From Candidatus Altimarinota bacterium (GTDB lineage Bacteria > Cyanobacteriota > Cyanobacteriia > Cyanobacteriales > Microcystaceae): DNA of 43,197 nt. The stretch spans positions 1 to 43,197 of the forward strand of contig JAAUUT010000035.1 of NCBI GenBank assembly GCA_012031035.1. Direction: 5' to 3'. Below the pieces are notes generated by a model. That model had not been told where the DNA came from, did not search any database, and saw nothing but the letters and a program-made list of their open reading frames with translations. The translations under genes were made by a program, and so were the position numbers. The stretch's first letter is position 1, and the number at the start of each line of letters is the position of its first letter. This document shows positions 34,688 through 42,339 of this stretch, piece after piece.

Positions 34688-34703
34688 TTGACGAAAAAAT
34701 CAA
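34688..34703. promoter_or_regulatory. Putative operator, copy 2
   Basis: This is an exact 16-bp copy of 34652-34667, 36 bases downstream start to start. It begins seven bases after the -10 box of the rightward promoter, where a bound repressor would block transcription initiation. Confidence 0.65.
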
Positions 34704-34733
34704 GCATTTTTAAAACACAGTCTATCGTTACTG

Positions 34734-34757
34734 ACGAGTTTGCTAAAAATAACTCGT
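34734..34757 (+). promoter_or_regulatory. Stem-loop in the leader of the coiled-coil operon
   Basis: ACGAGTT (34734-34740) pairs perfectly with AACTCGT (34751-34757) around a 10-base AT-rich loop. A run of seven T follows at some distance (around 34769). It may affect transcript stability; it does not have the form of a normal terminator. Confidence 0.4.
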
Positions 34758-34797
34758 GCAGCAGAGATTTTTTTGTAATTTTTGGAGCAATATTCTC

Positions 34798-35787
34798 ATG
34801 AGTAATCTGGCACAAAAAGAAAGTAAAGAGCAAATTATGGCAGCCTTTGCCAAATTATTAGCGGAACAGAAAAAAGGAGAATCGCGAGTCGCAACAAAAG
34901 AAGAAGAAGCTGAGAAAGCCAAGAATAAAGAATTGCTCAAACAAGCTGCTAGCTATACCGTCGATAATATCGTCAACAGTATGGCATCTCTGCAATTAAA
35001 TTTCGGTCGTGCTATTGACGAGCTTGCCGATAAATTGTTTGAAGAATCGACAAAATTAGACGAACTAAAACGCGCGATCGCAGTTAAGAAAGAACAACGC
35101 GAACAAGTTTATAAAGTACGATTAGTTGCTGATGCGCTGTATATCTTAAGACAAGAACATCAAGAGCAGTTAAAAAGCTTAACAGAAAAAACAGCTAGCC
35201 AACAAGAAGCCATCGAAAAAGAAAGCGTTCAAACCCGAAAGAACTGGGAAAAAGAACAAAAAGAATTTGAGGCTAAAATTGCTGAAGAAGCGGAATTAAC
35301 TACTAAAAAGCGCGAACAAGAAGCCGCCGATTATAAATATCAGATAGAACGCGATCGCAAAATAGAAATGAATGAGTATGAAGAATCTAAGCGCCAACAA
35401 GAGAGAGAATTAAAAGAAGCTAATAAAGACAACGAAAAAGCTTGGGTAGAACGAGAAAAATTCTTGGCTGATAACGACGTGGAATTCAAAGCAAATCAGA
35501 AGAAAATAGAAGGCTTTGAAGAAACCATTAAACAAGAAACCAATAAAGCCAGAGGCGAAGCCATTAAAGATGCAGAAAGAGATGCAAAAGTCAAGGCAGA
35601 TCTCTTTGAAAAAGAATGGGAATTATCTAAGCAAGGATACGACTTGAAAATTCAATCTCTCGAAGCAACTATTCAAAAACAAACCGAACAAATTGCCGAA
35701 CTAACCGCACAGCTACAAACCGTCACGACGCAAGCTCAGAATTTAGCCATGAGAGCTTTTCAAGGTAATGGAAATGCAGCAAATTAA
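34798..35787 (+). CDS. Coiled-coil protein A of a tandem paralogous pair
   Basis: The 329-aa protein is very rich in Glu, Lys and Gln and is predicted as long alpha-helical coiled coil from about residue 50 to the end. Two parts are less repetitive: about 45-80 (VDNIVNSMASLQLNFGRAIDEL) and the C-terminal AKVKADLFEKEWELSKQGYDLKIQSLE. No signal peptide, membrane helix or enzymatic motif is seen. The protein shares both segments with the next gene product. ATG 34798 was chosen, with GGAG upstream; an ATG at 34756 would fall in the leader stem-loop. The function is unknown; it might form filaments or a scaffold. It is divergent from the XRE/ImmA pair. Confidence 0.85.
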   Translation: MSNLAQKESKEQIMAAFAKLLAEQKKGESRVATKEEEAEKAKNKELLKQAASYTVDNIVNSMASLQLNFGRAIDELADKLFEESTKLDELKRAIAVKKEQREQVYKVRLVADALYILRQEHQEQLKSLTEKTASQQEAIEKESVQTRKNWEKEQKEFEAKIAEEAELTTKKREQEAADYKYQIERDRKIEMNEYEESKRQQERELKEANKDNEKAWVEREKFLADNDVEFKANQKKIEGFEETIKQETNKARGEAIKDAERDAKVKADLFEKEWELSKQGYDLKIQSLEATIQKQTEQIAELTAQLQTVTTQAQNLAMRAFQGNGNAAN

Positions 35788-35821
35788 ATTAATTACTTAG
35801 CATCAATTGGAGACATAATTC

Positions 35822-36913
35822 ATGAGTGCAAAAATAACTGCCAAAAGTACCAAAGCTGAAATAATTGAAGCATTTGAGGAGCTAAAAAAAGAAAAAACAA
35901 CGCTAGAATCGCAAATCAAAAAACTCGAACGCGAAAAAGTAAGCGAACCTAAAATAACGACAGAAACCAAAGTAATTGAAAAAGATAATACCTTAAAAAT
36001 CATGAATGCAACCCCACAAAATAACATCGATCGCATCATTGAAAGCCTAGAAAAATTACAGGTTGGATTTGGGGGTGCTGTCAGCAATTTATCCGAACAA
36101 CTAATTGCAGAAGCAACCTCGCTAGAAGAGCTACAAACCGAGGTAGAAGAAGAACTGCAAGAACTCAAAGAATTACACGAGATCCAATCAGTTGAAGAAG
36201 ATGCCTTAGATACTTTAGTTGAAGCTTATGAAGAAAATGCCAAAACATTTGAGCAAGAAATTAGCCAACAACGCGAAGCCCTAGAACAGCAAATTCAAGA
36301 CCTCAAAAAAGCTTGGCAAAAAGAGCAAGAAACTTATACTCGTCAACTCAAAGAACGTAATGAAATACAGCAAAAAACTCGCCAGAGAGATGAGGAAGAG
36401 TATTGGTATAACTTGGAGTTAGAACGGGATTTAAGTGAAGAAGAATATCAACAGAAAAAGAAAACCCTCTACAAAGCATTAGAAGAAACTCGCCTACTTC
36501 AAGAAAAACAATGGAAACAACGAGAAGAAACGATCGCAGAGAAAGAGAAACAATATAAAGAAGCCAAAGAAAAAGTTGAGGCATTTGAGAAAGAATTAGA
36601 GCAAAAAATCGAGCAAGCAAAAGGAGAAGGAAAAGGCATCGGTATTTATCAAGCAAAAGTCAAATCAGATTTGAGAGGCAAAGAAATTGAAGGCGAAAAA
36701 CGCAATTACGAGTTACGAATTCAATCGCTAGAACAAACCATTCAAAGTCAGCAAGGGAGAATTAATAACCTCGCCCAACAACTCGATGCAGCACTCAAAC
36801 AAGTGCAAGACTTGGCAGTTAAAGCAATTGAAGGTTCTTCCAATCGCAATTCGTTTGAAGCGATTAAAGAAATTGCTCTAGAACAAGCAAAAAACCAACC
36901 CAAAAATAAGTAA
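35822..36913 (+). CDS. Coiled-coil protein B of a tandem paralogous pair
   Basis: The 363-aa protein is nearly all coiled coil and is paralogous to the gene 34 bases upstream. IDRIIESLEKLQVGFGGAVSNLSEQL matches VDNIVNSMASLQLNFGRAIDELADKL there, and AKVKSDLRGKEIEGEKRNYELRIQSLEQTI matches AKVKADLFEKEWELSKQGYDLKIQSLEATI. Both then end with a similar helix (QVQDLAVKAIEG and QAQNLAMRAFQG). It has an extra N-terminal coiled coil (residues 10-60) and an extended basic C-terminus (ALEQAKNQPKNK). No Cys is present. GGAG precedes the ATG. The products may assemble together, as pairs of coiled-coil-rich proteins do in other cyanobacteria. Confidence 0.85.
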   Translation: MSAKITAKSTKAEIIEAFEELKKEKTTLESQIKKLEREKVSEPKITTETKVIEKDNTLKIMNATPQNNIDRIIESLEKLQVGFGGAVSNLSEQLIAEATSLEELQTEVEEELQELKELHEIQSVEEDALDTLVEAYEENAKTFEQEISQQREALEQQIQDLKKAWQKEQETYTRQLKERNEIQQKTRQRDEEEYWYNLELERDLSEEEYQQKKKTLYKALEETRLLQEKQWKQREETIAEKEKQYKEAKEKVEAFEKELEQKIEQAKGEGKGIGIYQAKVKSDLRGKEIEGEKRNYELRIQSLEQTIQSQQGRINNLAQQLDAALKQVQDLAVKAIEGSSNRNSFEAIKEIALEQAKNQPKNK

Positions 36914-36930
36914 TCGGTGTAACGCCAAGA

Positions 36931-36964
36931 AATAGGGATAAATAGCCATTTATCCCTATTTTTT
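36931..36964 (+). terminator. Intrinsic terminator of the coiled-coil operon
   Basis: AATAGGGATAAAT, an AGCC loop and ATTTATCCCTATT give a perfect 13-bp stem followed by TTTT, 17 bases after the stop codon. With the promoter at 34652 it bounds a two-gene transcript. Read on the other strand, an A-rich flank also allows it to stop transcripts from sipA. Confidence 0.85.
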
Positions 36965-36979
36965 CGATGAAAATTCAGA

Positions 36980-37204
36980 TTAATCTGAAACTAACTCGAT
37001 ATACTGACTCTCCATCAAGAAAGCGCCTCTCGCAAAACGAACCCCCCAATAATTCCCCGGACGGCGGTCTAAAACCGTTCCTTCTTCTCCAATTTCTAGA
37101 ATATCTGAGGGTCGCAGCATAGGCATAGGTTCCGCCGTTTTTAAATAAGGCGGTCGAGCAATTAATCTAACTTTAGCGCCAACAGTAAGGTTTTGTTCTG
37201 TCAT
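36980..37204 (-). CDS. sipA: SipA-like protein (DUF3148)
   Basis: The 74-aa protein matches the DUF3148 family: VGAKVRLIARPPYLKTAEPMPMLRP and then EIGEEGTVLDRRPGNYWGVRFARGAFLM, an SH3-like beta barrel. SipA binds the histidine kinase NblS (Hik33), which controls high-light and nutrient-stress responses in cyanobacteria. The start ATG 37204 gives the normal short N-terminus. An upstream in-frame ATG at 37246 would add a tail that is translated from an intergenic GGGAGACAAG repeat. Confidence 0.9.
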   Translation of the reverse strand: MTEQNLTVGAKVRLIARPPYLKTAEPMPMLRPSDILEIGEEGTVLDRRPGNYWGVRFARGAFLMESQYIELVSD

Positions 37205-37222
37205 AGGGGAACGTCCTTCGGA

Positions 37223-37250
37223 AGACAAGGGAGACAAGGGAGACAAGGAA
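37223..37250. repeat. GGGAGACAAG tandem repeat
   Basis: About two and a half units of ten bases follow each other upstream of sipA. It is the reverse complement of the repeat at 17041-17092. Confidence 0.55.
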
Positions 37251-37262
37251 GAATATTGTACA

Positions 37263-37280
37263 GACGCGATATATCGCGTC
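37263..37280. repeat. 18-bp perfect palindrome, copy 3
   Basis: This is GACGCGATATATCGCGTC, identical to the copies at 13720-13737 and 16927-16944. Here it lies between sipA and cbiX. Confidence 0.85.
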
Positions 37281-37313
37281 TGTACTTTTCTCCTGAACTC
37301 CTGAACTTCTAAT

Positions 37314-38336
37314 TTAAGGTGCTTTCCAAATTTTTTGATGGTATTGTTCTAAATTGGCATAAGGGTCGGGAGCGGGACTATCATGATGATGATGGTGATG
37401 GTCATGACTGTGACTGTGACTGTGACTGTGACTGTGGGTATGTTCGCTGTCTTTAACAGCTAGACGAAACTTACACATCTCGCAGTTCATTTGAACTTGA
37501 CCGAGTTGAGTTTCGATTTCTCGTTCTCTTAGCAGTTGCAGTAGTTGGGGTTGAATCCCCATTTCTGGCAAGCAGGTCATCGAAATATTGGGGTATTGTT
37601 CCTGCTGCGTGGCTGTAATATCAAAAATCTTTTTGACTAATGCCCCAGTAAACAAGAAGTATGGTAACACGATAATGCGTTTTGGTTCGTACAAGCGAGC
37701 GCGACGAAAACCTTCTTCTAGACGGGGATGAGTAATACCGATAAAACACGTTTCTACGGTTTGATAGCCACTTCCTTCCCAGAGGATTCGTGCCATCTTA
37801 TAAACATCTCCATTGGCATCAGGATCGCTAGAACCTCGCCCGACAAAGAGTAAAACGGTTTGGGCACGCGAAATATTGTCGGGGTTTTGTGCGGGTTCGT
37901 CGAGTCGTGCTAAACGCTCTCGCCACATTTCGATAATACTGGGAGTAATCCCAAAATGACGACCGTAGTAAAATTTAATTTGAGGATGGCGCGATCGCGC
38001 TCGATCTAATTCGTTAGTTACGTCAAATTTATTGTGACGCGCTGCAAACAAAAGAATGGGTAAGGCTGAAAATTCGGTATATCCTTTCTCTACACAAAGA
38101 TCGATCCCTTGCTGAATCGATGGTTCTGTCAGTTCTAAAAAACAAGGAACTACCGGACGAGAAGGATCTAAACTTTGATAGGCACTGACAAAATCTAAGA
38201 AGGTTTGTCTTCCGTCAGCATCTCTGGTTCCGTGACCGATCGCTAAAAGAGGTCGCGCGATCGGTAATGCTGGTATTTGTAGAGAAAATATATCTGTGTT
38301 GGTTTGTGTTGGAATGAAATTAGTAGTTTCTAGCAA
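37314..38336 (-). CDS. cbiX: Sirohydrochlorin cobaltochelatase (CbiX-type) with His-rich tail
   Basis: The 340-aa protein consists of two CbiX/SirB chelatase domains. The first has the active-site His in [13 protein letters not shown] and a second His in FAARHNKFD. The second domain has [16 protein letters not shown]. It inserts cobalt (or iron in SirB) into sirohydrochlorin. The C-terminus has a CxxC (MNCEMCKF) and a tail with about sixteen His in runs of SH and HH, likely a metal store or sensor. The DNA for this tail is a TGTGAC hexamer repeat (about 37406-37435). The TTG start at 38336 is supported by AAAAGGA seven bases upstream. The cobalamin riboswitch ahead of it favours cobalt. Confidence 0.95.
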   Translation of the reverse strand: MLETTNFIPTQTNTDIFSLQIPALPIARPLLAIGHGTRDADGRQTFLDFVSAYQSLDPSRPVVPCFLELTEPSIQQGIDLCVEKGYTEFSALPILLFAARHNKFDVTNELDRARSRHPQIKFYYGRHFGITPSIIEMWRERLARLDEPAQNPDNISRAQTVLLFVGRGSSDPDANGDVYKMARILWEGSGYQTVETCFIGITHPRLEEGFRRARLYEPKRIIVLPYFLFTGALVKKIFDITATQQEQYPNISMTCLPEMGIQPQLLQLLREREIETQLGQVQMNCEMCKFRLAVKDSEHTHSHSHSHSHSHDHHHHHHDSPAPDPYANLEQYHQKIWKAP

Positions 38337-38359
38337 GTTAAATCCTTTTCCCGTGCAAC

Positions 38360-38495
38360 GCAGGAAGTATGGTAGACAAAGACACAGATAGGCATTCTGG
38401 CTTCTAGAAATTGCAAGATTTCTAATTACAGTTGCGGCACAGCGTTAGCATTGCACTAAACTTTCCCTAATCTGTTTCAGATTCACCCATCATAG
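38360..38495 (-). promoter_or_regulatory. Cobalamin (B12) riboswitch upstream of cbiX
   Basis: Read on the minus strand the conserved pieces follow in order: GGGTGAATC (38480-38488), AGGGAAAG (38461-38468), AGTGCAATGC-like, CTGTGCCGCAACTGT (38428-38442), then a variable hairpin (TAGAAATCTTGCAATTTCTA) and the B12 box AGCCAGAATGCC (38391-38402). This matches the aptamer core GGGAA...GTG.AA..C...CCGC.ACTGT...GCCAG. It ends about 55 bases before the cbiX start, so B12 would repress that gene. The exact aptamer ends are estimated. Confidence 0.9.
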
Positions 38496-38511
38496 CCGAT
38501 CGCCGCCCTAA

Positions 38512-38539
38512 ACAGTTATCAGTGACCAGTGACCAGTGG
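38512..38539. repeat. CAGTTATCAGTGACCAGTGACCAGT-type repeat
   Basis: CAGTTATCAGTGACC and two further CCAGTGA units follow each other, resembling the copy at 23074-23103. It lies between the riboswitch and the glutaredoxin gene. Confidence 0.6.
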
Positions 38540-38615
38540 TTTTTGAGGGCGGAAAGGACTCAATATAAACTATGGGCAAAGGTTATAGGAATTTTGACCT
38601 TGCCCGCCATTTTAC

Positions 38616-38882
38616 TTATGAATTCAAGATCAAATACTTCTGCAACAATTGTTCCAATTGTTTGACGGAAGCGCGAGGAGACAGGCGAGGTAACGGTTTT
38701 TCAGTCGTTGACAACTTTTGACACAAAACGGGGATTTCATATTGATATACCTCAAACCAATCCGAGCGCGTAGTAATATCCCGCACTTCTAATTCAAAAT
38801 CTATCGTTTGGACTTGCGCTAATTTTTCTTGCAGTCCTTCGCACAAATGACAACCTGGTTTGCTATATAAAATTAATTGCAT
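38616..38882 (-). CDS. Glutaredoxin-family protein
   Basis: The 88-aa protein has a thioredoxin fold: LILYSKPGCHLCEGL with the redox motif CHLC (Cys 11 and 14), then FELEVRDITT, and the cis-Pro in YEIPVLC. It lacks the GSH-binding details of classical glutaredoxins and matches the DUF836/GrxF-like small proteins. It starts six bases after the trmFO stop in the same direction, so they form an operon; a link between thiol redox control and the FAD enzyme is not proven. Confidence 0.92.
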   Translation of the reverse strand: MQLILYSKPGCHLCEGLQEKLAQVQTIDFELEVRDITTRSDWFEVYQYEIPVLCQKLSTTEKPLPRLSPRASVKQLEQLLQKYLILNS

Positions 38883-38888
38883 CGATCT

Positions 38889-40253
38889 TTAAACGAGTAA
38901 TGGCGATTTACGGATAACTTGCCAATTTTCCAAATCTGCTAAAGCGCGATCGCGATAAGCCCCATATCTCTCTTGTTTGCTGCGAATTTTCTGACTTAAT
39001 TCCGGTAAAATGCCAAAATTGGCCGGCATCGGTTGAAAATGCTTCACAGAAGCCGAACTAATAAACTCAAATAACGCTCCCATCATCGTTGTCGGCGGCA
39101 TAGTTAAAGGTTCCAAACCTAAAACGATTCGTGCGGCATTGGTTCCCGCTAGCCATCCGCCTGCGGCGGCGGCGGTGTAGCCTTCGGTTCCGACTAACTG
39201 ACCTGCGGCAAGTAACGTGTCTCTGGTTTTAAATTGCAAGCTAGAAGCGAGTAACTGAGGAGAGTTAATAAAGGTATTGCGGTGCATGACTCCCATGCGA
39301 ACGAATTCTGCATTTTCTAACCCAGGAATCAACCGAAAAACTCGCTTCTGTTCTCCCCAGCGCAAATTGGTCTGAAAGCCGACCAGATTCCACAATTGAC
39401 CCGCTTTATCTTCTTGGCGCAGTTGCACCACAGCATAGGGACGCTTGGATTGATTGGCAGGATCGCGGAAATCGCCTAAGCGAGAGTCAAATAGTCCTAC
39501 GGGTTTGAGAGGGCCGTAGCGCATGGTATCTTCCCCCCGTTGCGCTAACTCCTCAATCGGCAGGCATCCTTCAAAGAATTTGGCGTTTTCTCGCTCAAAA
39601 TCTTTTAATTCAGCTTGTTCTGCTTTGCATAATTCTTGCCAAAAGTCAAGATATTGCTCTCGACTCATGGGACAGTTGAGATAGGCCGCTTCTCCTTTGT
39701 CGTAGCGGGAAGCAAGAAAGGCGATATCCCGATTAATTGATTCTCCCACGATAATCGGACTGGCTGCGTCAAAAAAACTCATGTATTCCATCCCAGTAAA
39801 ACGCAACAAGTCTTCTGCAAGTGCTGGACTGGTGAGAGGCCCGGTAGTTAGAACAACAATACCATCTTGGGGAATTTCTGTAATTTCTTCGCGACAAAGT
39901 TCGATTAAAGGATGATTTGCCAGATTTTTGGTTAATTCGCGGCTAAATACTCCTCTATCGACGGCTAAAGCACCGCCAGCAGGAACGGCGTGTTTATCTG
40001 CGGTGCGGATGATAATCGAATCGAGACGGCGCAATTCTTCGTGGAGTAAACCCGCCGCGCGATCGCTTTGACTCGCACCAAAAGAGTTGCTACAAACTAA
40101 TTCGGCTAATTCTTCGCTATGATGCGCGGGAGAAAGTTTTAGCGGACGCATTTCATATAGTATTACACTCACTCCCGCCTGGGCAATCTGCCATGCGGCT
40201 TCTGTTCCTGCTAATCCTCCCCCAATTACCCGAACTTTATTAGTAGTTGTCAT
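38889..40253 (-). CDS. trmFO: Methylenetetrahydrofolate-tRNA-(uracil-5-)-methyltransferase TrmFO
   Basis: The 454-aa flavoprotein makes 5-methyluridine at position 54 of tRNA using methylene-THF and FAD. It has the dinucleotide-binding motif [16 protein letters not shown] near the N-terminus, the family [12 protein letters not shown] with the catalytic Cys (about 51), and the C-terminal [23 protein letters not shown] 40253 is preceded by AAAGGAG at a proper distance; an ATG at 40283 would add ten residues and lacks that site. Confidence 0.97.
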   Translation of the reverse strand: MTTTNKVRVIGGGLAGTEAAWQIAQAGVSVILYEMRPLKLSPAHHSEELAELVCSNSFGASQSDRAAGLLHEELRRLDSIIIRTADKHAVPAGGALAVDRGVFSRELTKNLANHPLIELCREEITEIPQDGIVVLTTGPLTSPALAEDLLRFTGMEYMSFFDAASPIIVGESINRDIAFLASRYDKGEAAYLNCPMSREQYLDFWQELCKAEQAELKDFERENAKFFEGCLPIEELAQRGEDTMRYGPLKPVGLFDSRLGDFRDPANQSKRPYAVVQLRQEDKAGQLWNLVGFQTNLRWGEQKRVFRLIPGLENAEFVRMGVMHRNTFINSPQLLASSLQFKTRDTLLAAGQLVGTEGYTAAAAGGWLAGTNAARIVLGLEPLTMPPTTMMGALFEFISSASVKHFQPMPANFGILPELSQKIRSKQERYGAYRDRALADLENWQVIRKSPLLV

Positions 40254-40498
40254 CACTATCTCCTTTGGCAGTAGCTTGACCAAAATAATTCGTAATTTAT
40301 GGTTTAAAGCTGCTGATTTGATTTATGGAAAACAAGACTCATCGTAGCATTCATAATTCATGCGTAGCGTATTTAGGCATGGGGGATTAATTACGAAACC
40401 CTGAACGATCGAACTACGACATAATTTTTTTGCTCAAAATTTGGGAACACTAAATTTAGAAAACAGACTTTAAAGTTAAAAAGGATATTAAAGTTAAA

Positions 40499-40672
40499 AT
40501 GACGACTAATGCTGCAACGATTGGTTTTCAGATTGCTAGAGTTCAACAGCAGATTATAGAGCTAGAAAACCAACAATCTCTACTGCTAACACAAGATAAA
40601 CAAAAATTGCAAGCTCTCAGAAAAACTCTTCAGACTCTTCGTCAAAACTACGACATTGACCTAGAAGATTAA
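40499..40672 (+). CDS. Small coiled-coil protein (57 aa)
   Basis: The frame ATG 40499 to TAA 40672 encodes 57 residues: MTTNAATIGFQIARVQQQ, followed by a heptad-like helical part (ELENQQSLLL, KLQALRKTLQTL) and the acidic end YDIDLED. It is preceded by AAAAAGGATATTAAAG, a usable ribosome site. No family is recognised, but composition and clean helix suggest a real small protein. It fills part of the gap between trmFO and the S2P protease. Confidence 0.55.
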   Translation: MTTNAATIGFQIARVQQQIIELENQQSLLLTQDKQKLQALRKTLQTLRQNYDIDLED

Positions 40673-40710
40673 ATTAAAGTGCTTATCGACCCATATTTAA
40701 ACGCTAACTC

Positions 40711-42195
40711 CTAAAGATTTAACCAACCTGCGATCGCACCAGGTAGCGGTAAAAGTATACTAATTAATAACAAAAGTGAAAGTAACCCTAAAAAATCGCG
40801 TTTGTTATCTAATTCTGTTACATCATTAAGTGCAGGGCGATCGATAATTGGCATCAAAAATAGCAGAATTGCCCACAACAAAAAATCGGGTCTGATGGTT
40901 GCGAGTAACAAAACCGCAAAACGAGTAAATTGACCGATTGTTGCAGCAGTTCGCTGTCCGTACATGGCATGAACGATGTGTCCTCCATCCAATTGACCGA
41001 CAGGCATAAGATTGAGTGCGGTTACGATTAAACCAATATAACCTGCTACAGCTAGGGGATGGAGATCGATCGCCATTCCTGTTACTAATTTACTCCCTAA
41101 CGCTAATTTGCCTAAAACAGCGAAAAGGAAAGAAAATCTCGGATCGAGGGCTTCAAAATTGAGAATGCTGTTATTTTCTGGGATGGGAACGATATTAGAA
41201 AGGGAAAGTCCCCAGAATAGAATTGGTAGCGTTATGATAAATCCTCCTAACGGCCCTGCGATCGCCACATCAAAAAGTGCTTTTCGATGGGGAACGGGCG
41301 ATCGCATCTGGATAAATGCCCCAAAAGTGCCTAAAAAGAAGGGAACAGGAATAAAATAAGGCAAAGTCGCGCGAATTTTGTAATAAATCGCCGCTAAATA
41401 ATGACTTAGTTCGTGAATGCCTAAAATTACGATGAGTCCTAAACTGTAGGGAAGACCTCTAAGTAATAAACTCGAATCAGAATTTAATTGTTCGACCGAA
41501 ACCCCGCTTATCTCAACGCCAATGACGGTTGTTGTAAACAGTGTAATTACCAGCAATGCTAAAGCAAAAAATGGTCGAGTTATATTTTCGGTTTCCGCCG
41601 GTTGTTGAGATTTAGTCCAAGGATTGGGAACTAAAGCAAAAAAAGGTTGACCCTGGAAACTTTCTTGAAAAACTAGCAAAAAGCGATCTTCAAAAGCTTT
41701 TTCAACATTTTCTTTAATCGTCTGATAGGCAACTTCGGGAATCGATCTGAGTTTTCCGCGACAAATAATCGCTTGCGGACGATAATCTATTTGTTGTAAA
41801 TAATAAATACTCCAGGGAAAACAATTACGCAATGTTGCTTCTTCAGTTGCGGTAATTGGTCGAACTTGTGGCGTTCCTTCGGCAACTTTTTCCGTTTCGG
41901 GATTAGTTGTAGTCGTTCCATGAGTAGCTGTTTCCTTTGCTTCAGAGGTTGGTCGGCCAATCTGAATCAACCACCAATACAAAAAAGGAACGATGATGAA
42001 CGGTCCAATGACCAAGAAAATTGGAATTGGTTTATCTCCCCCAAAAATGAGCAACCAAGCACTCCAGATGAAGGCGGGGGCCATCATGACTAGCCAAAAT
42101 AACCAGATCGGCGTTCGCGTAATCGTGGCAACGCTACGTTTGACGATAAAGTATGTAATTAAGCCTAGTACAATTAGGATTGGTATAAGTTCCAT
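40711..42195 (-). CDS. Site-2 protease family membrane metalloprotease (EGY-like)
   Basis: The 494-aa polytopic protein has the zinc motif HELSH in GIHELSHYLAAIYYK (about residues 258-262) and the third ligand in LMPVGQLDGGH (about 396-406), both in membrane helices. It also has the GPLGGFIITLPI helix between. The cytoplasmic/lumenal N-terminal part (about 70-190, including EEATLRNCFPWSIYYLQQIDYRP) resembles plant chloroplast EGY1. S2P proteases release membrane-bound regulators by intramembrane cutting. The target is unknown. It is divergent from the MBL gene. Confidence 0.93.
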   Translation of the reverse strand: MELIPILIVLGLITYFIVKRSVATITRTPIWLFWLVMMAPAFIWSAWLLIFGGDKPIPIFLVIGPFIIVPFLYWWLIQIGRPTSEAKETATHGTTTTNPETEKVAEGTPQVRPITATEEATLRNCFPWSIYYLQQIDYRPQAIICRGKLRSIPEVAYQTIKENVEKAFEDRFLLVFQESFQGQPFFALVPNPWTKSQQPAETENITRPFFALALLVITLFTTTVIGVEISGVSVEQLNSDSSLLLRGLPYSLGLIVILGIHELSHYLAAIYYKIRATLPYFIPVPFFLGTFGAFIQMRSPVPHRKALFDVAIAGPLGGFIITLPILFWGLSLSNIVPIPENNSILNFEALDPRFSFLFAVLGKLALGSKLVTGMAIDLHPLAVAGYIGLIVTALNLMPVGQLDGGHIVHAMYGQRTAATIGQFTRFAVLLLATIRPDFLLWAILLFLMPIIDRPALNDVTELDNKRDFLGLLSLLLLISILLPLPGAIAGWLNL

Positions 42196-42339
42196 CTCAT
42201 AAAGCCTAATTTTTCTAAAAGATTTTTAAACAGTTTAGTTGTAGGAATTTGCATAATTGTGATGCAAGGCTAATCGCAATCGCGAGATTGTATTTGCCAG
42301 AACGTAATATATTTAGCTAATTTTAACCTGCCTTCAGAT

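Noticed and set aside
34645-34940. Minus-strand reading frames in the operator region
   Set aside because: They overlap the promoters, operators and the start of the coiled-coil gene and look like Ser/Phe/Leu-rich shadows of the opposite strand.
35803-36168. Ser/Cys-rich frame opposite the second coiled-coil gene
   Set aside because: It is the antisense image of Glu/Lys-rich codons; no ribosome site or family.
37205-37246. Longer start of sipA
   Set aside because: It would translate the intergenic GGGAGACAAG repeat, and the family starts at the later ATG.
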